A stretch of DNA of 64,000 nt, taken from NCBI GenBank assembly GCA_040754295.1, contig JBFMCQ010000008.1:1-64000 (forward strand), in the 5' to 3' direction. This stretch comes from Solimonas sp040754295. GTDB lineage: Bacteria > Pseudomonadota > Gammaproteobacteria > Nevskiales > Nevskiaceae. Below are positions 59,222 to 64,000 of this stretch, one piece after another. Numbering within the stretch: position 1 is the first letter of the stretch; every line of letters begins with the position of its first letter. The notes beneath the pieces were generated by a model. The model had not been told where the DNA came from, made no database searches, and worked only from the letters and a program-made list of their open reading frames with translations. Position numbers and translations under genes: made by a program.

Positions 59222-61456
59222 ATGAAGACTATCGCTGTTGTCGCGTCCGCTGGCCTCGTGCTTGCTTGCCTGATCGCGAGCGATGCCTCGATCGCGGGCA
59301 CCGCAGGAACGGTGATCTCGAGCATAGAAGCCAGCGACAGCGTCGCGGTCAGCAACAATGGCGACATCGTCGCGGTGTCCGCCAGCGGCAGTGACATCAA
59401 CGTGAGGATGCTCGATCCGTTCGGCGTGCGGAAGATCGAGCCATTTGCCGCGAACAGCGCCGCGGCGGCCGCTCGCTCACTGCCCTGGGTCGCCTCAGAC
59501 GCTGCCGGCAACTTCGTCGTCGTCTGGCAGCAGGCGGCGGCTGCCGGCGCGAGCCCCGACCTTTACGCACGGTTGTTCGACGCGTCCGGTACGCCGAAGG
59601 GAAACGAGTTCCGCGTGAATACGACGACCGCGGGAGATCAGACCTATCCGTTTGTTGCTATGGATTCCAACGGAAACTTCGTCGTCACCTGGAAGAGCGG
59701 CTCCCCTGCCGATGTCGTTTTACAACGCTTCGACTCAAGTGGCCGCAAGGTGGGCAGCGAGATCGTCGCCAACGAGGGATTCGGCAAAGTGGGACCACGC
59801 CAGCAGATCGTGCCGGTCGTCGTCGACGATGCCGGGAACATGGTGATTGCCTGGCAATCGAACGTCGACGATCCGCAAGTGGCGGGCTCCGACCTGACCA
59901 TGTACTGGCTCAGCTACGACGCGAACGGCGTCGCACGCTCGTCTCCAAAAGCGATCGATTGCCCGTATGAAGGCGACGCAGTGTTCCTCGCCAGCAATCG
60001 CCAGGGCTACGCGATCGCGGTATTTGGCGGAAGCGGCCCAAACCTCTTCCGCACCGCGACGTTCTCGGTTGCGAACCCCGGCGGCCTCGGATGCTCGGTG
60101 CTCCACCGCGCAGGGCAGCCCAACGAACGCGCCATCGATCAGGTCACCGCGGCGATCGGCAGCATCTCGGATAACGACCTGCCCATCCTCATGAGCTGGC
60201 GGCTCACGCTTGGGAACAACGTGCAACGCAGGCGCAGTCAGTACTTCGATGCAAACTCGCGACCGATCAGCGACGAGATTCCTTACAGCGGCCCGCCTGC
60301 CGTCGATCCAGACGGCGACGGCGTACTGGCCGGCGGTGCCGTGGTCGCCGGTCCGGCGATCGTCCCCGTCGCACTCTCGCTATCGGACAACCCGGACCCC
60401 GTGAACGATGCCGGCAACAGGCGATTCACCTTGACTGCGGAGATCGAGAACCGCAGCGCGGCCTCGCCGAATCCCGCGGCCGGCGCTGCGTCGAAGCTGA
60501 GACTCGCCTACAGCTGGCCACCAGGCGAGCCGCAGGCCACGTTCGTCAGCGGCGGGAATCCGGACTGGTCGTGCAACGGTTCGGGATGTACGAAATCCAC
60601 GCCGCTTTCGGCTGGGCAGACCACCGCGGTTTCGATCGACTTCCTGCTTCCGGAAACGTCCGGCACGATCACGACGCTTGCGACCGCGGACCGCGCTCAA
60701 AACGGAGCCCCGGTCCAGGAGAGCGAGGCGACGACAGCGTGTTACGCGGGCGAGGTGTCGTTCGTTGAGCCCCCTTCCCGCTCGCTCCCGGAAGAGGACA
60801 GCGGCGGCAAGGGGACGGCGACGACCCTGGGCGTCCTGCGCTCCGGCGAATCCTGCGGTCAGCTGATCGTGACCGTGGAGTCCTACAACTACGGCCGGGC
60901 CGCCGCGGCGGGTGCCGACTACGAGCCTGTCTCGGAGCAGCTGACGTGGGCCGATGGCGAGCTGGGTGAAAAAACGTTTCCCCTCGTCATCCTCGCTGAC
61001 GACGAAGTCGAAACGGACGAGGACATCGGGATCAGGATTTCTGAAGCAGGCTCTGCGGTCGTAGCCTCTCCGTCTCACCTCGTCGTAACCATCACCGATA
61101 ACGACGCTCCGGCTCCGACGGCTACGCCCACACCAACGTCGACGCCGCCCGCCTCTCCCACGCCAAGCCCGCTCGCCACGCCAATGCCCACCGGTACGCC
61201 CACGCCGACGCCGACGCCTACTGCCACCGCCACTTTTGCGCCGGTACCGACAACGGCTCCAACCCCAGCACCGGAGCCAGCACCCACGCCGACAGCCGCA
61301 GCCACGCCAGCGCCGACAGCCACCCCGATCCCGTCGCCGGATGCTTCACCAGCGCCCAACGAGAGCAACGCTGGCGGCGGGTCGTTCGGACGTGTATTGG
61401 TGCTGTGGCTGCTGGCAGCTGTCGCGCGTCGAAGGCACCGACGCGGACGGGCGTGA
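59222..61456 (+). CDS. Secreted surface protein with Calx-beta domain and GlyGly-CTERM tail
   Basis: The 744-residue protein has a signal peptide (1-26), several 'DAAGNFVVVWQ'-type repeats of an exported beta-propeller-like region, a Calx-beta-like domain ('LTWADGELGEKTFPLVILADDEVETDED', about 575-615, shown in parts), a Pro/Thr-rich stretch of about 85 residues, and the C-terminus 'GGGSFGRVLVLWLLAAVARRR' region (718-738), which is a GlyGly-CTERM signal: Gly-rich motif, helix, Arg cluster. Such tails are known substrates of rhombosortase. GGAG lies before the ATG at 59222. No catalytic domain is recognised. Confidence 0.8.
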   Translation: MKTIAVVASAGLVLACLIASDASIAGTAGTVISSIEASDSVAVSNNGDIVAVSASGSDINVRMLDPFGVRKIEPFAANSAAAAARSLPWVASDAAGNFVVVWQQAAAAGASPDLYARLFDASGTPKGNEFRVNTTTAGDQTYPFVAMDSNGNFVVTWKSGSPADVVLQRFDSSGRKVGSEIVANEGFGKVGPRQQIVPVVVDDAGNMVIAWQSNVDDPQVAGSDLTMYWLSYDANGVARSSPKAIDCPYEGDAVFLASNRQGYAIAVFGGSGPNLFRTATFSVANPGGLGCSVLHRAGQPNERAIDQVTAAIGSISDNDLPILMSWRLTLGNNVQRRRSQYFDANSRPISDEIPYSGPPAVDPDGDGVLAGGAVVAGPAIVPVALSLSDNPDPVNDAGNRRFTLTAEIENRSAASPNPAAGAASKLRLAYSWPPGEPQATFVSGGNPDWSCNGSGCTKSTPLSAGQTTAVSIDFLLPETSGTITTLATADRAQNGAPVQESEATTACYAGEVSFVEPPSRSLPEEDSGGKGTATTLGVLRSGESCGQLIVTVESYNYGRAAAAGADYEPVSEQLTWADGELGEKTFPLVILADDEVETDEDIGIRISEAGSAVVASPSHLVVTITDNDAPAPTATPTPTSTPPASPTPSPLATPMPTGTPTPTPTPTATATFAPVPTTAPTPAPEPAPTPTAAATPAPTATPIPSPDASPAPNESNAGGGSFGRVLVLWLLAAVARRRHRRGRA
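61107..61355 (+). repeat. Low-complexity Pro/Thr-coding tract
   Basis: About 250 bp of short degenerate ACGCC/CCAAC units encode the Pro/Thr/Ala spacer that places the surface protein's folded part away from its C-terminal anchor. Unit number may vary between strains by slippage. Confidence 0.75.
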
Positions 61457-61497
61457 CCCCATAGCGTTTTGCACGTCACGCGGGGGACGAAGGTTTC

Positions 61498-62874
61498 TCA
61501 GGCGTACCGCCAGCGCTGGCCGTCCTTCGAGTCTTCGACGAGCACGCCGCGCGACTTCAGATCGTCGCGGATGCGATCGGATTCGGCCCACTGCTTGTTC
61601 TTGCGCGCTTGGGCGCGCTGCGCGAGCAGTGTGTCGATCTCCTCTGCCGACGGCCGGCCGTCGATCTGCGGTGCGAAGGCGAACCAGTCGGCGGGCTTCT
61701 GCTGCAGCAGACCGAGCAGGCTGCCTGCGTCGAGGATCTGCGCCTTGAGCTTGGCCTTGTCATCGACGCTTTCCGCCTTGTTCGCGGCGCGCGCCAGCTC
61801 GAACAGCTCGGCGAGCGCCATCGGCGTGTTGAGGTCGTCCTCGAGTGCGGCAACAAAGGCATCCGGCGCCGCGATGCCGGGCGCGGGCTCGATGTCGCCC
61901 AGATCGCGCAGTGCGCCGTAGAGGCGGTCGAGCTTCCTGCGCGCTTCGGTGACGACGTCCTCGGTCCAGTCGACCGGCTGGCGGTAGTGTCCGGTCAGCA
62001 GCACCATGCGGATCGCCTCGCCCGGCAGGTGCTTGAGCAGCTCGTGCACCAGCAGCACGTTGCCGATCGACTTCGACATCTTCTGGTGGTCGACGTTGAG
62101 GAAGCCGTTGTGCACCCAGTAGCGCGCGAAGGTCCTGCCGCCGTGCGCGCAGGTCGACTGTGCGATCTCGTTCTCGTGGTGCGGGAAGATCAGATCGTGA
62201 CCGCCGCCATGGATGTCGATGGTCTCGCCGAGCAGCGCCTCGGCCATCGCCGAGCACTCGATGTGCCAGCCGGGGCGGCCGCGGCCCCAGGGCGACGCCC
62301 AGCCGGGCTGCTCGGGCGTGGACGGCTTCCACAGCACGAAATCGCCGGGATGCTTCTTGTACGGCGCCACCTCGACGCGCGCACCGGCCATCAGCGCCTG
62401 CTCGTCGCGGCCGGAAAGCTTGCCGTAGTCGTGGAAGCTCGGCGTATGGAACAGCACGTGCCCTTCCGCCTCGTAGGCGTGGCCAGTGGCAATCAGGCGC
62501 TCGATCATCGCGACGATCTGCGGCAGGTGCTCGGTCACGCGCGGCGCGTAGTCCGGCGGCAGCACGCCGAGCGCCGCCATGTCCTCGTGATAGATCGCGG
62601 CGTAGCGATCGGTGATCACGCGGATGTCGACGCCTTCCTTGGCCGCAGCGGCGTTGATCTTGTCGTCGATGTCGGTGATGTTGCGAACATAGACCACGCC
62701 TGCGTAGCGCCGCCGCAGCACGCGCGCGAGCACGTCGAACACCACCGCCGGGCGCGCGTTGCCGATGTGCGCGTAGCTGTAGACCGTGGGCCCACAGACG
62801 TACATCGTCACGCGCTGTGGATCGAGCGGTACGAAGTCTTCCTTGCGGCCGGTAAGCGTGTTGTGGAGCTGCAT
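61498..62874 (-). CDS. cysS: Cysteinyl-tRNA synthetase
   Basis: This class I synthetase charges tRNA-Cys. The 458-residue protein has 'MYVCGPTVYSYAHIGNARP' (zinc Cys and HIGH-type HIGN), 'HIECSAMAEALLGETIDIHGGG' in parts, 'FPHHENEIAQSTC', and KMSKS in 'DHQKMSKSIGNVL'. Length is normal. It converges with the surface-protein gene across 41 bp and diverges from the MBL-fold gene. Confidence 0.97.
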   Translation of the reverse strand: MQLHNTLTGRKEDFVPLDPQRVTMYVCGPTVYSYAHIGNARPAVVFDVLARVLRRRYAGVVYVRNITDIDDKINAAAAKEGVDIRVITDRYAAIYHEDMAALGVLPPDYAPRVTEHLPQIVAMIERLIATGHAYEAEGHVLFHTPSFHDYGKLSGRDEQALMAGARVEVAPYKKHPGDFVLWKPSTPEQPGWASPWGRGRPGWHIECSAMAEALLGETIDIHGGGHDLIFPHHENEIAQSTCAHGGRTFARYWVHNGFLNVDHQKMSKSIGNVLLVHELLKHLPGEAIRMVLLTGHYRQPVDWTEDVVTEARRKLDRLYGALRDLGDIEPAPGIAAPDAFVAALEDDLNTPMALAELFELARAANKAESVDDKAKLKAQILDAGSLLGLLQQKPADWFAFAPQIDGRPSAEEIDTLLAQRAQARKNKQWAESDRIRDDLKSRGVLVEDSKDGQRWRYA

Positions 62875-62925
62875 GATGCGGGCAGTGGCGAAAAGTGCGC
62901 GAAGGATAGCGCACGGCGGCGGCAG

Positions 62926-62956
62926 GCCGGGCTTGAGCCGGCTTCTTCAGCCCGAC
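62926..62956. repeat. GCCGGGCT...AGCCCGAC hairpin
   Basis: A palindrome of the same type as at 45327, with GCCGGGCT (62926-62933) and AGCCCGAC (62949-62956), in the 132-bp gap between cysS and the MBL-fold gene. Confidence 0.55.
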
Positions 62957-63006
62957 GGCGCGACGCGCGCAGTACACTGAAGCCCCTTGGCAGGCATCCG
63001 TCGACC

Positions 63007-63972
63007 ATGGCCGACTCGACGTCGCGACCGCGGCACCACACCGCGACCGGCTTTCGCAACAACTACAGCACCGACCGCCACGGCGGTCTCGACGCACTCG
63101 TCTGGCTGCCGGGCTTCCTGCTCAAGCCGTATCGCAAGGTCGCGTTTCCGGTCCACCGGCCGAGCGCCGAGAGCCTGTGTACCGGCACGCACGATCGGCT
63201 GACCTGGGTCGGACACTCGACTTTCGTGCTGCGCTGGGGCGGCCGCTGGCTGATCACCGATCCGCATCTGAGCGCGCGCGCGTCGCCGCTGTCCTTTGTC
63301 GGTCCGCTGCGCTACACGCCGCCGGCGCTGCAGCATGGCGCGCTGCCGCCGCTCGACGTCGCGCTGATCTCGCACAATCACTACGATCACCTCGACGAGC
63401 CGACCGTGCGCCGGCTGGCGAAGGATCGTCCTGAGCTGCTCTTCGTCGTGCCGCTCGGGCTGAAGCGCTGGTTCGGCCGGCGCGGTATCGAGCGCGTCGT
63501 CGAGCTCGACTGGTGGCAGAGCGCGGAGATCGCCGGGCTGCGCGTGCACGCCGTGCCGGCGCAGCACTTCTCCGGCCGCAACGCGCACGACCGCAACGTC
63601 ACGCTGTGGTGCGGCTTCGTCGTCGAAGCGCAGGGGCGGCGACTCTACTTCGCCGGCGACACCGGCTACTCGCCGGACTTCGCCGAGATCGGCGCCCGCT
63701 TCGCGCCCATCGACCTGTCGCTGCTGCCGATCGGCGCCTACGAGCCGCGCTGGTTCATGCACGCGATGCACGTCTGCCCGGAGGAGGCGGTGAAGATCCA
63801 CCGCGACGTCGGCAGCCGCCGCTCGGTGGCGATGCACTGGGGCACCTTCCGCCTCACCGAAGAGCCGCTCGACGAGCCGCCGCACCGCCTGCGGCGCGCG
63901 CTCGACGAGGCGGGTATCGCGCACGACGACTTCTGGGTGCTGCAGCACGGCGAGACGCGCGCGCTGGGTTGA
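63007..63972 (+). CDS. MBL-fold metal-dependent hydrolase (NAPE-PLD/UlaG-like)
   Basis: The 321-residue protein has the metallo-beta-lactamase zinc motif 'SHNHYDHLD' and later ligands in 'YFAGDTGYSPDF' and 'VAMHWGTF', with 'WVGHSTFVLRWGGRWLITDPH' near the N-terminus (shown in part), the pattern of the N-acyl-phosphatidylethanolamine phospholipase D-like and UlaG-like group. The frame is open far upstream through cysS on the other strand; the ATG at 63007 matches the family N-terminus. The substrate is unknown. Confidence 0.85.
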   Translation: MADSTSRPRHHTATGFRNNYSTDRHGGLDALVWLPGFLLKPYRKVAFPVHRPSAESLCTGTHDRLTWVGHSTFVLRWGGRWLITDPHLSARASPLSFVGPLRYTPPALQHGALPPLDVALISHNHYDHLDEPTVRRLAKDRPELLFVVPLGLKRWFGRRGIERVVELDWWQSAEIAGLRVHAVPAQHFSGRNAHDRNVTLWCGFVVEAQGRRLYFAGDTGYSPDFAEIGARFAPIDLSLLPIGAYEPRWFMHAMHVCPEEAVKIHRDVGSRRSVAMHWGTFRLTEEPLDEPPHRLRRALDEAGIAHDDFWVLQHGETRALG

Positions 63973-64000
63973 TCGATGCGCTTGGCCGTCGACTCACCAC

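Noticed and set aside
61107..61355. Possible tandem-repeat regulatory region
   Set aside because: It is in frame and encodes the Pro/Thr spacer of the surface protein, so coding constraint explains it.

Overview
The window is a G+C-rich (about two thirds by eye) bacterial chromosome segment. It looks gammaproteobacterial: an efp/epmA/epmB cluster for EF-P lysylation, dapA followed by a BamC-like lipoprotein and diverging from gcvR-bcp, the order xseB-ispA-dxs, a FimX-like protein, and an LpxR-like outer-membrane deacylase. A Nevskiales/Xanthomonadales-type organism is my best guess; that is an inference from gene content, not a measurement.

Layout. 0-3.3 kb: phoB-phoR-pstS on the minus strand, with period-11 Pho boxes in front of phoB and between phoR and pstS. 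3.3-10 kb: peroxiredoxin (with an OxyR-like site and promoter), thioredoxin reductase, a flavodoxin, a GST, an NlpC/P60 lipoprotein, htpG and class I aldolase. 10-20 kb: tRNA-Ser(UGA), a zinc-ribbon protein, an exported PIMT, a spermidine-synthase-like membrane protein, a LysR regulator, an LpxR-like protein, an esterase-fold protein without its serine, a host-attachment-family protein, an SDR, and then a repeat-filled gap ending in tRNA-Ser(GGA). 20-30 kb: dapA with a miniature BamC, gcvR-bcp, PIN-PhoH, the EF-P modification cluster, a FimX-like c-di-GMP effector and htpX. 30-36 kb: topoisomerase IV genes parE and parC with a VapBC-type toxin-antitoxin pair between them, all overlapping or closely spaced on one strand. 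35-47 kb: isoprenoid genes, siroheme and sulfite reduction (cysG, cysB, cysI, DUF934), a diguanylate cyclase and two exported proteins, one a lipase-like enzyme.

47.5-59.1 kb is accessory. It holds a tandem AAA+ ATPase whose start codon and Shine-Dalgarno lie in an inverted repeat, an A+T-richer PD-(D/E)XK nuclease-like gene, and a compact six-gene minus-strand operon: an FtsZ-C-terminal-domain-like protein, a DEDDh exoribonuclease, a WYL regulator, a Cas4/RNase-H-like DUF2779 nuclease, and the RNA repair pair Hen1 and Pnkp. I regard this operon as the most likely undescribed system here. It pairs RNA end-healing and ligation with RNA trimming, a WYL switch and a half-tubulin that keeps the T7 catalytic loop but has no recognisable nucleotide pocket. 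The window closes with a rhombosortase-type surface protein, cysS and a metallo-beta-lactamase-fold hydrolase.

Dispersed palindromic and tandem repeats are common between genes. One family, built on a 7-bp CGTGAGG unit, supplies the only usable start codons of two conserved genes (bcp and epmA) and also encodes part of EpmA.
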